Shown: positions 1 through 8,926 of the stretch, piece by piece
Position numbering within the stretch: the stretch's first letter is position 1
Layout: every line of letters begins with the position of its first letter
NCBI RefSeq assembly: GCF_030272615.1
Contig: NC_081414.1
Coordinates: 311,750,164-311,814,163, forward strand
Direction: 5' to 3'
Source of the DNA: Cryptomeria japonica
Lineage: Eukaryota > Streptophyta > Pinopsida > Cupressales > Cupressaceae
Length of the DNA: 64,000 nt
Notes under the pieces: generated by a model
Told to the model about the DNA's origin: nothing
Seen by the model: the letters and a program-made list of their open reading frames with translations, nothing else
Databases searched by the model: none
Program-made: the position numbers and the translations under genes

Positions 1-475
1 CGTACAAGAACCGTGCCGTACTCAAAGTTGTGTTATCGAGCAAGGCCCTAGCTTCTCCCCACTTAGTGAGGTATTCTGTGGCTACCACAATGTACTTGCA
101 CCGGTGTAGGCTACTTGGTTTCAAGGGTCCCACATAGTCCAGACCCCATCGTTCGAATAGTTCTTGCGGCTGGGAAGGAAAGAGAGGCATGAAGTCCCTC
201 TTGAGAGGTTTTCCGGCTCATTGACAGGTGTCGCATCCGATCACCCACTCTCGGGCGTCCGTGTGTAGAGTTGGCCACCATAGCCCTACTAGGAGCACTT
301 TCCTGGCGGTTGCATCTGGTCCCATATGTCCACTTGCCAATCCGTCGTGTGCCTCCTTTAGTGCACCGCGAACTTCCTCCTCCATGACACACCTCCTCAA
401 GATTTGGTCGGGGCCCATCTTATATAGAAGTCCATTAATTAGTTGGAAGGTTTTGCTCTTTAGTGCTAATTTCCT
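1..475 (-). pseudogene. Element A integrase, N-terminal part
   Basis: Read leftward on the minus strand, this continues element A pol after a TAG stop at the end of the large ORF. It holds the H2C2 zinc-binding region (RRCVMEEEV, ASGHMGPDATARK, then CDTCQ), followed by the first catalytic aspartate region (GLDYVGPLKP). Directly after CDTCQ there is an in-frame TGA (plus-strand 218-220) where a CGA arginine codon would be expected. Element B has a TGA at the same codon. The rest of the integrase is beyond the window edge. Reading frame is lost in places, so this copy is not functional. Confidence 0.8.
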
Positions 476-3400
476 CTATTCCCCTGGAGGCATCTCACTT
501 GGAAATGTGGAAGTAGATAGGTACTGCCCTATCTTTTCATACCAGGCCGGTAGTATTGCAATTTGGAACAAGTGTGTATTTGGAAAGTCTTCGTTCACTC
601 CTTCGGCCGGTTCTCCTAATTTGATCCTTGATAGCTGATCTGCAATCACATGGGACTTCCTTGGCCGTACGACAATGGTGAAGGTGAATTCTTGTAAAAG
701 TAGTAGCCACCGACTTACCCTTCCTTGAATGATTGGTTTATTCACTAGGTACATTAGTGCCTGGTGGTCCACATAAAATGTGAATGGTGTGGCCAACAAG
801 TAGTGCCGGAACTTCTGAACTGCATACACCATCCCTAGTGCCTCTCGCTCTGTTGTGCTATAGTTCCTTTCTGCTTTTGACAGGAGTCGACTTGCGAAGA
901 AGACGGAATGGTCTAGTCCTTGTGTCCCTACCTGGGCGAGGGTAGCACCAATTGCAAAGTTGGAGGCGTCCACGTGCACGTGAAATTCTTTGTTCCAGTC
1001 TGGGTATACCAATATCGATGCACTCACTAGTCGGTCTTTTAATTCCGTGAAGGTTTCTTCTTGCTCCGTACCCCATACAAACGACTCTCCCTTCCTTGTC
1101 AACTTATCTAATGGCCACGACACCTGCGCAAAGCCCTTGATGAACCTCCGGTAGTAGCCTACGTGGCCGAGGAATGATTTCACCTCTGTTACATTCGTTG
1201 GACTTTCCATGTTGACAATTACTCCTATCTTGTTTGGGTCTGTCTTCAATCCTTCCTTACAGACGATGTGGCCCAGGAGTTTCCCTTGTGGTACCATAAA
1301 TCTGCATTTCTTTGGGTTCAGAGCTAGCCTAGCCTTCCGACATCCCTCCATGCACTCTCCCAAGGCCTTCAAATGAGTGTCCTGATCGCTAAAAATCGAC
1401 CAGTCATCCAGGAATGCTTTGAAATTTCCTACTGACATCTTGTCAAAAATGTGCAGAATTATTCGCTGGAAGGTCGCGGGCGCGTTACATAGACCAAAGG
1501 GCATGCGGTTATAGGCATACACTCCTTCCTCCACCACAAATGTGGTCTTCAGCTTATCTTCTTCCGCGATACTTATCTGGTTGTACTCGGAGAATCCATC
1601 TAGGAATGTGTACATCTCGTGCCCGGCGACTTCTTCCAGAATACTGTTAGTGAATGGGATCAGGAATGGATCCTTTATGGTTACTGCATTTAGGTACCTG
1701 AAGTCCACATATATCCTTATCTGATTAGCTTCTTTTTTAAGGGAGATGACTATTGGGGAAACCCAGTCACTTCTCTCCACTTTGAATATGATCCCTGCTT
1801 CTAGCATTTTGTTGATCTCCTCATTGACTCTGGTTGCGTAGTTTTTGTTCATCCTATACGGCCTCCTTCGTACCGGTTGGGCCCCTGGTACGAGGGTTAT
1901 GCGATGTACGCACAGCTCTGGCGGTACTCCTTTCAAGTCTTTGTAGGTCCAGGCGAAAACATCTTTATATTTCAGAAATATCTTGAAGGCTATTGCCTTC
2001 AGTATTGGGTTCCAATCGTCTCTTACCAATATCATCTGAGGTGCTACTTCATTGCCTAGATTAATCTTCTCCACATCTCGTTCCTCATACTTGATGGGTT
2101 TATCCCTTTCAAACTGGTGTGCTGGCGTGCCATCCACTCTTGCCATTCCTTCTTGATATCTACCATACTCTGGGGGAAAGGATTGTTCCTCCGTCTCCCC
2201 GCTTGCTTCTCCTAACTCACATATTTGCAGCATGTGACATTCCGGGTGGAAGACCTCATAGTCCTCCATTTGCCAATGAAAAAGTCCTGCCATCGAGCTG
2301 GCTCCATCCTCCGAACACCCGTCTAACTCCAGTACTCCTTCGTCGGGTTCTTTCCCGCCTCTGCCTCCTTCAGAACCCCACTCCCATCGATTGGAATCTT
2401 CCGAATCGGAGTCTGATGACGCGAGCTCTTCGCTGACGGACTGGTTCCTGAGATCAATTACATACTTATGACCGTCACTCTCGATTGAGAGCGTATTCCT
2501 TTTCCAGTTGTGATTAGCTTTGGCCATGATCAACCACCCCCTTCCTAGAAGACCGTTGTATGCTTTCCTTTCCATCGAAATGACTACAAAATCCAGGATG
2601 AACTGCTGCGTCCCAATTACCACCTTTTGTGCCATGAGGGTGTCGAGGGGTTTGATACTGTGTTGGTCGGCACCGACCAGGTGGAAGGTTGGTTGCCAGA
2701 GGGTAGGCTTGCGAATGCTTCGCCAAGTTCCCTTCGGTAGTCCGTTGACTCCGGACCCGCCATCAACAATGGTGCTAGTAAGCTTTTGTCCCATTATATC
2801 CATCTCTACTACTGCTGGTTTTCGCCCAGCGCCCACCGCGAGTAGCATAGGATTCATGGCATCCGTACCAGGTTCCTTCCTTGGGTCCGCCACCGTTTGG
2901 TGTTCCTGTCCAGGGGTAGTGTCCATGGTTATATTTGTCAAAGCCATCCTTATCTGTGGCATGGTCTGCAGAAGGTCGTACACCTGTACATGTATTGTGG
3001 TTTGTACCATCTGCTTGATAATTTTTTCTGGTTCCGGCCGGACCGACGTATCGGCGGCCAGGTGCGAGGCCCTCCGTTCTCCAGCCATTGCCCGTTGGAT
3101 ATCTGCCCTTGTCTCCTGAAGTCTTTCTTTTTTTGTGCGAGGATCTGGGTACATGGCTTTCTTATTTTGCAACCTTGTGATTGCCAGTACGTCTTCCTTT
3201 GATCCCTCTACATCGAGCATGTTCACCCCTTTTTGTTTTGGGCAATCTATGCCCTCGTGATTCTTTGGACCACACCATCTGCACAACAAACTTCCTACAT
3301 CACCTCCGTTTTGGCATTCTTGGGCAAAGTGACTCCATTCATTGCACTTCTTGCATTGAATCATGGGTCGCCCCTTCCCGTCGTATTGAATCCTGTTCCT

Positions 3401-4051
3401 TGGTGTGCTATTATTGGATCTGTTGTTCCCCCGTCGATTGTTTTTGTATCCTCCGGGTGAGGCATCAGGGTTTATTGTTGGCCTTGGAGGTGTTGTTGGT
3501 GGTGTGGTTTGGTCGGGTTGGGCATAGAGCACTTGTGTGCTCCGTGCCTTCAAGTTGTACGGGCATTCCTTGGTGGAATGTCCCGTTACTTGGCAAATGT
3601 CACAAAAGACTTTTCGGGGACAACCTCCTTTAGTGTGCCCTTCGGTCTTGCAGTCAGTACACCATAGTTCTTTTCCTTCCCTACCGCTTTCTTTGTCACC
3701 TTTTAACTCCTTCATCATCCTCATCATATCTTTGCGGAGTGCTTGCACTATTTTTGATCCTCCGTCGCTGTCGTCGTCCGTACTGTCACCATTGCTGCTC
3801 CGTTGCTTCCCCCGGGATGTCTTGTTTTCATTTTCAATATCCATGGCACGATTGTATGCTTCATCGTACGATGGCAGAGATACTACTTTCATCGTCCTTC
3901 TCAGGGATGGTACCAATCCTTCTACGAACCACCGCTTCTTGAGGCCATCTGCCGGCTGGTTCTCCATTTTGTTTAGTAGTTCCCTCAGCCGTCTGTTATA
4001 TGCACGTACACTTTCGTTTTTTCCTTGTTTGGTGTTGTAAATTTCCGCCAC
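476..4051 (-). CDS. Element A Gag C-terminus, protease, reverse transcriptase, RNase H
   Basis: This is an open frame of 1191 codons. Residues 1-60 are the end of the retrotransposon Gag domain. Four CX2CX4HX4C zinc knuckles follow at 131-144, 150-163, 233-246 and 257-270. The aspartic protease motif DGGSG is at 430-434. An acidic linker of about 140 residues (540-680) is shared with B and partly with E. The reverse transcriptase includes MPFGLCNAPATFQ (850-862) and the catalytic FLDD at 880-883. RNase H has HVDASN (1026-1031) and the FYVDH region near 1095. The start shown is only the first Met after a frame break; real translation would begin in the Gag region to the right. It ends at a TAG within the linker to integrase. 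Confidence 0.9.
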   Translation of the reverse strand: MAEIYNTKQGKNESVRAYNRRLRELLNKMENQPADGLKKRWFVEGLVPSLRRTMKVVSLPSYDEAYNRAMDIENENKTSRGKQRSSNGDSTDDDSDGGSKIVQALRKDMMRMMKELKGDKESGREGKELWCTDCKTEGHTKGGCPRKVFCDICQVTGHSTKECPYNLKARSTQVLYAQPDQTTPPTTPPRPTINPDASPGGYKNNRRGNNRSNNSTPRNRIQYDGKGRPMIQCKKCNEWSHFAQECQNGGDVGSLLCRWCGPKNHEGIDCPKQKGVNMLDVEGSKEDVLAITRLQNKKAMYPDPRTKKERLQETRADIQRAMAGERRASHLAADTSVRPEPEKIIKQMVQTTIHVQVYDLLQTMPQIRMALTNITMDTTPGQEHQTVADPRKEPGTDAMNPMLLAVGAGRKPAVVEMDIMGQKLTSTIVDGGSGVNGLPKGTWRSIRKPTLWQPTFHLVGADQHSIKPLDTLMAQKVVIGTQQFILDFVVISMERKAYNGLLGRGWLIMAKANHNWKRNTLSIESDGHKYVIDLRNQSVSEELASSDSDSEDSNRWEWGSEGGRGGKEPDEGVLELDGCSEDGASSMAGLFHWQMEDYEVFHPECHMLQICELGEASGETEEQSFPPEYGRYQEGMARVDGTPAHQFERDKPIKYEERDVEKINLGNEVAPQMILVRDDWNPILKAIAFKIFLKYKDVFAWTYKDLKGVPPELCVHRITLVPGAQPVRRRPYRMNKNYATRVNEEINKMLEAGIIFKVERSDWVSPIVISLKKEANQIRIYVDFRYLNAVTIKDPFLIPFTNSILEEVAGHEMYTFLDGFSEYNQISIAEEDKLKTTFVVEEGVYAYNRMPFGLCNAPATFQRIILHIFDKMSVGNFKAFLDDWSIFSDQDTHLKALGECMEGCRKARLALNPKKCRFMVPQGKLLGHIVCKEGLKTDPNKIGVIVNMESPTNVTEVKSFLGHVGYYRRFIKGFAQVSWPLDKLTRKGESFVWGTEQEETFTELKDRLVSASILVYPDWNKEFHVHVDASNFAIGATLAQVGTQGLDHSVFFASRLLSKAERNYSTTEREALGMVYAVQKFRHYLLATPFTFYVDHQALMYLVNKPIIQGRVSRWLLLLQEFTFTIVVRPRKSHVIADQLSRIKLGEPAEGVNEDFPNTHLFQIAILPAWYEKIGQYLSTSTFPSEMPPGE

Positions 4052-4952
4052 AATCTCGTTGTCGTCCCGTAGGAGTTTGAATTCTCCCTTGAAGGCCTTC
4101 TTTAGATTACTCCAGAATGTTTTATGCTACGCATCAAGGTCTGTGTACCAGTCAATCGCTATTCCTTGTAAGGTGGCTAGAAATGCCTTCACCCAGTAGT
4201 CCCGATCGTCCTGGCCATTTGCTTCCCAGATGGTAACACATGTCTTGCAATGCCGTATGGGATCCTCTGATCCGTCGCCCATGAATTTTGGAAGTTTTTG
4301 TTTCTCCGGGGTGTGTGCCATCGTTCTTTTCTGTGCGGTTTTATGTAGTGCCTAGAAATGGTTATATGCCGGGAAGGTACAATGTGTCCGGGTGGTGCCA
4401 TACGCTCCTGGTCTGGTTGGGTCCCTGCCAACCGGGCTTTGGTCACCTTCACTTCTATAGTCCCTCCTTCCCGGGGTTTTCGGGTCCGATCTTCCTATTT
4501 TGATGCCCTCTGACAACGACAAGTTTTTAATGCCGGACAATGTCGCTTCGAAAATAGTGGCGATTTCCTCGTGCAGGTCTCGTACCGCCTCCTCTCCTTG
4601 TTCGGAAAATTCCGATTGGGTGCTTTGTGATTTGGTTCCGGAGTCTTCTTCACTTGACGTCGAGTGTGGGGCCTGGTCGGCGAGATTTTCCTCCGCTACG
4701 TCTGGAAGTGGCAGGTTCCTGGCGACCTTGGCCAACTCCTTCCACATACACGGTTTTTTGCCTCTCCCGACTATGACTCCGACTCACACTCCGACTTCTG
4801 TTGTGTTTCTCCGAACTCCTTGAGTCGGCAACCTCTCTTAGTCGTCGTCTCTTGTTGGCCTGTTCTTTTATGGGGAGGGATCGTTGTACAGTTCCCTCAT
4901 TTACTCCTTCGGTAGCAGTGGTACGTCTATCTTTGTTCGGCCGTAGGGGCAT
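4052..4952 (-). pseudogene. Element A gag, N-terminal and capsid region, broken
   Basis: The start ATG (4952-4950) overlaps the stop of the upstream ORF as TGATG. The N-terminus, MPLRPNKDRR, matches the Gag start of element E (MPNLLNKDRN), which supports this start. An Arg/Ser-rich stretch (RSRSVSRSHSRERQK) is followed by an acidic Ser-rich part and the retrotransposon Gag domain (GIAIDWYTDLDA at about 4127-4180). At least two frameshifts and one stop after TDLDA break it. Related frames in B are broken at other sites, so these are copy-specific lesions apart from the shared start arrangement. Confidence 0.8.
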
Positions 4953-5341
4953 CAAGTGCCAGAGGTACGGCTCTGACTGGCCTCCCTCTCCTCTTCCTCC
5001 CTACGACTCCGTTCCTCGTACCGTCGGAGAACTTGTTGCCGTCGAAGTTCCTTTGCCGTTTCCTCCCTTTGGTCTTGGAGTGCAATCAAATTCCTGGCGA
5101 GCAACCTTGGAATACTTCCGAGTAGGTCAAAGACGGGGGTGCTGACAATGAGTTCACCACGTACCGTACCTTCCGAGACGGCTCTCTCCTGAGCCTCTCG
5201 CCGTACGTACTGCGTGACCGACACGCCCCACAACTCCACCAAGTCTGCCATCAACTGATCCTCTCGTTCCTCTTCTGCGGTACTCTCTTCGTGCGTGTCG
5301 CTGTCCACGACAATTAATTGCTGGTTAAATGGTCGGCCCAT
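4952..5341 (-). CDS. Element A upstream ORF before gag (129 aa, function unknown)
   Basis: This complete 129-residue frame lies between PBS and gag. It begins MGRPFNQQLIVVDSDTHEES and is rich in Glu, Arg and Gln, especially near its end (RRQQVLRRYEERSRREEEER), which suggests a helical or coiled-coil protein. The stop codon overlaps the gag ATG as TGATG, so gag is in a different frame. Element B has the same ORF at the same length (19898-20287) with one nonsense codon, and the same TGATG overlap. Element E starts gag directly with no counterpart. I do not recognise a domain. Confidence 0.75.
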   Translation of the reverse strand: MGRPFNQQLIVVDSDTHEESTAEEEREDQLMADLVELWGVSVTQYVRREAQERAVSEGTVRGELIVSTPVFDLLGSIPRLLARNLIALQDQREETAKELRRQQVLRRYEERSRREEEEREASQSRTSGT

Positions 5342-5385
5342 TAATTGCTTCCGCCTGCCGCCATGGTTATCTCTAGGTTCGTTCA

Positions 5386-5398
5386 GGCAACGACGCCA
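5386..5398 (-). other. Element A primer-binding site
   Basis: On the minus strand the 13-mer TGGCGTCGTTGCC lies three bases inside the 5' LTR end. It differs by one base from the element B site TGGCGCCGTTGCC. The latter fits the 3' end of plant tRNA-Asp, the primer typical of Athila/Tat-type elements. Confidence 0.75.
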
Positions 5399-5401
5399 AA
5401 A

Positions 5402-5743
5402 TGTTTAGCCCTAAAGGTATAGTGGTGGATAATCAATAACACAACAGTGCCTGCATATACTAAGCATTCATAGAACAGAATAATTGTACATCATAACACG
5501 AATGACAGATGATAATAATCAGACCAGAAAGTTATATCTTTATTCCCATGTCTCCAATGGTTCATACATGATCCCTTGCCGAGGTTCCAACCAAACACTA
5601 TATAGACCCGACGGTTGGCCAAGTTGCCAATCGTCACTAACTCCCAACTACTCGACAAGAACCTTTCGGCAATAGCAAAACATAAACACACATAACACAC
5701 TTATAATTATTATTCGTACTAACATACGTTTTTACCCCTAACA
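5402..5743 (-). repeat. Element A 5' LTR (342 bp)
   Basis: On the minus strand it starts TGTTAGGGGTAAAA and ends GGCTAAACA, matching both LTRs of element B closely. A TATA-like CTATATAG lies just downstream of an imperfect hairpin (5610-5635). It is followed on the right by CCATT and then hAT coding sequence. Confidence 0.93.
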
Positions 5744-6682
5744 CCATTGTGGGACATAATTGATAGGAGATGGGATGGATAGATGCACACTCCTCTCCAT
5801 GCTATAGGATACTTGCTCAATCCCTTGTTATTCTATAAGATTGAGTTCGTGGAAATTGATGCTGAGATTAAACAAGGCTTCTTCAAGTGCATGGAAAAAA
5901 TGTTTCCTAACTTGAGAAAATTTGATGTGGCTACGATAGAGTTGGAAGCGTACAAGCATTCTAAGGGTTTTCTCTCTTCTAGGGCTGCTATACAAAGCAG
6001 AAAGACCATTCAACGAGGTAGACTCTATAAACTTTTGACAATCTCTTTATTTTGCCAACATGCTCAATAAGGTTCACTTATAAGATATTCTTAGTCTTAC
6101 AATATCATCTCCATATAATGTGTTTTTTAGCTGCATGGTGGGCTTCTTTTGGAGACGAAATACCAAATTTAAGGTGGATGGCAGTGCGCATTTTGAGCCA
6201 ACCATGCAGCTCATCAGCTTGTGAGTGTAATTGGAGTGTTTTTTAACACGTACATTCCAAGAAACGCAACTACCTATCACAACAACGAATGGATGGCTTG
6301 GTATTTGTTCATCACAACCTTCACTTGAAGATAAGGAAAGCTCAAGGTGAGAATATTAATATATAGTTGCAGTTTTTGAAATTGTATTCACTATTCATTG
6401 TGTTTTTCACTTGTAAGGGAAACACTAATTTCTACATGGGCAAAATCAGGAACTATTGAGGATGGCTTGCCAATTGACCTTGATGAGATATATCCAGAGT
6501 GTGAGTTGATTGCTGCTGATGATGATGATGTTTATGATGATGATAATGTTGTTTCTGATCGTCCACTTGAGACTGAAGATTTTGATATCATGAGGCAAGC
6601 CAACTTTGGTCCTCAATGGGTTGAACGAATTAGGATAGGTTCTCACTCGGGAGGTTCATCATTAGGTCCTCCTGCCCTCTAG
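5744..6682 (+). pseudogene. hAT-superfamily transposase, C-terminal part, interrupted by element A
   Basis: This is the 3' end of a plant hAT (DUF659/BED-type) transposase. From the LTR junction one frame reads DIIDRRWDG, stop, MHTPLHAIGYLLNPLLFY, a typical hAT block. The hAT dimerisation domain follows at about 6124-6290 (LRWMAVRILSQPCSSSACE, then HSKKRNYLSQQRMDGLVF). An acidic C-terminal tail at 6425-6682 ends in a TAG. A stretch near 6345-6420 with GT...AG ends may be an intron. Several stops and frameshifts make it a pseudogene. The missing N-terminal half should lie left of element A, outside the window. Confidence 0.82.
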
Positions 6683-8696
6683 CATGTCATTGCCTACATT
6701 TGATGTTTTGGAATTTTGTACTTAGTTTACAAGTTGACTTTGTTCAAAGTCACAAACTATATTGTAATTGACATTTTGACATCTATCACCATCTAGATAT
6801 TATTTATGGTGTAGCATATTTTGTGCAACATAATCAGTGATATGAATATAAACATCGAAAATCTATTTCCCGCAATTCATGTGTTGAAGTGTCTATTTTA
6901 TTTGCCTACAATATCTCTATGCTATGGAAATGCCCTAAAATATACAAAAAAGTAGTTTTTGATTGTTTTTCTGCAATTTTTTACGTTTTATTGTAAATCT
7001 GATTTTTTCCTGATGTTTTGAAAAAATCTTATACTTTTGTTTTGCCAATTAATTCCCCAAACGATTATTGCTTCCTTGTTATATATATATATAGTAATGT
7101 CCCCTTCTTAGGTGACAGGGAATTGAGTAGGGATTGGTCTATTATCTGGTTCCCGTGGGCTAGTAGTGAAGAGGGAACCCATTCAGGAGTCATGGAGCTT
7201 GCAGAGGGCTTTGTGAGCCAATTCAGACATTCAAACGACAATTCCTAGTTTTTAGGAGGGATCCCTATTTTTTAGGGAATGACTGAGAGTTGGTTCCGGG
7301 GTGTCTAGGAACCATTCTAGATCATTTGAGACCATCTCCTAAATTTTAGGGAGGACTACTAGTTGACTCAGATGTTTGGAGACAGTTTCCTACTTTCTAG
7401 GAGGATTCCTACTTTTTAGGGGGATCACTGCCAGTTAGCCTGCAACACTCAGAGTTTATCCATGGACACAGGGGGCTTCAGTCAGAATTCGATTCGAAGT
7501 CCAGATGAGCAGCTTTTGAATTATTTGGGAAATATTTAATATTTTCTAAGTTGGATTAAATAAATAATAATAAACTGATAATATAATCACTTTATATTAC
7601 AATAAAGTGGCCCCTTGGCACATTTTCCTAGAAGTTATAACTTAATAATATGGCCACTTTTAATGAGGAATTAGACCCCCAATGGGTCAAACCACTTAGG
7701 GGAAGTTATTTTTTAATAAAAAGAAACATTTTAACATGTTTAATAAATTCGAATTAGGGTTTGAGGAAGTTTAAAAGAAGCATTTGACATTCATTTTGCC
7801 ATTCTTGATTGCTTTTTTCTTATCAACTCTTGTGGAAGGAAGTCTGCAAATTTAGAAGGTATTCACAGGGAATTGGGAACAAAACTCCCATTTCTTCATT
7901 GATTGGACGTATCCCCAGTTAGATTTGGTCATTTTCCAGCATTGTGGTGCTTATAGAAGATTAATTTCAGGTCATTTGAGGACCAGATTGAGGAATATTC
8001 ATCTTTTACAGCAAGAAGTATTTGTGGAGACCATTTCTTGGTCATTTGGAGGTCATAATCTGCAGCCACAACGTTCTTATCGCAGCCGTACAGTTGGTAC
8101 GGCAAGCCGTACCCCTGTGAGAGATCCTTTGCACCAAATAAAATTAATGACAGGGTTACGGCAGTTGGATTTGTCACAAATTTCATTGTCAGCAATAAAT
8201 AATTGCAGATCGCAAAGATTTTCAGGTGGAATTAATGCCTAAGAGGATTAATTGAGCAATTTATTGGGGAAAGTGCCAGAATTTGGAACCCTTGCCTAGA
8301 GACTTTGTGGGTTATGCAGCATATACGTATAAAACTCATTGGTGCTGTTAGTTCATCTTGGAAGCACCTATATCATCATTTCTTGCATTCTAGTCAAATA
8401 AAATAGCTCAACTAGGCAAGCTCTGGACACTTGGTATGCTATTTGAGCTTTGTGTGGAATAAATTAGTTATTATTTGTCTTTCTTGTTTGCCGCAATAAA
8501 GAAATCAGAAGTCTGAATTCAATTTTCAGTATTAGATTAGTTGTATTTTGCATATTTCTTTCATTGTGCAACATTCAAAAGTTAATAACACGCAAGCAAA
8601 CCTCAAAACTCTTCAAACCCAAAACATCTACGCGCTGGTCAAAGAATCTTATTTAAACAAATCTGCTAGATTGTGCCAATCAGCAGTTGGCATCTT
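6683..8696. other. Unassigned intergenic sequence
   Basis: No coding region or element boundary could be supported here. AT-rich sequence includes short runs such as TATATATATATA near 7081. A stretch at 8087-8112 contains several CGTAC-type motifs (GCCGTACAG, GGTACGGC, GCCGTACCC) like those in the LTR of element G. It may be remains of an old LTR element, but I cannot define ends. Confidence 0.4.
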
Positions 8697-8739
8697 TCAT
8701 ATATGTATACGTGTGTGTGTGTGTCTCTCTCTCTCTCTA

Positions 8740-8772
<33 letters not shown>

Positions 8773-8829
8773 AGATATATGTATGTGTATACATATATAT
8801 ACACATATATGTATATATATATGTATGTG

Positions 8830-8862
<33 letters not shown>

Positions 8863-8926
8863 ATATGTATGTGTATATATATATATGTGTGTGTGTGTGT
8901 GTATGTATGTACACACACACACACAT
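8697..8926. repeat. Compound microsatellite (TG, TC, TA, TATG)
   Basis: The tract passes through (GT)n, (CT)n, (AT)n, (GTAT)n, mixed ATGTGTAT runs and (AC)n. It is highly repetitive on both strands, so all open frames across it (for example Tyr/Ile/His-rich ones) are artefacts. The (GT) and (AC) arms could pair with each other. Confidence 0.97.

Larger units (their letters stand above)
1..5743 (-). mobile_element. Element A: Ty3/gypsy retrotransposon, truncated by window edge
   Basis: This is a minus-strand LTR retrotransposon. Its 5' LTR lies at 5402-5743, followed leftward by a PBS, an upstream ORF, gag, protease, RT, RNase H and the first part of integrase. The window cuts it inside integrase, so the 3' LTR and any 3' ORF are outside. 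It is clearly the same family as element B, with the same protein blocks, PBS and LTR end sequences. The PBS resembles the 3' end of plant tRNA-Asp, and the RT type suggests the non-chromovirus (Athila/Tat-like) side of Ty3/gypsy; that lineage call is inference. The sequence to the right of the LTR continues as a hAT transposase, so A appears to have inserted into it; the left TSD cannot be checked. Confidence 0.93.
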
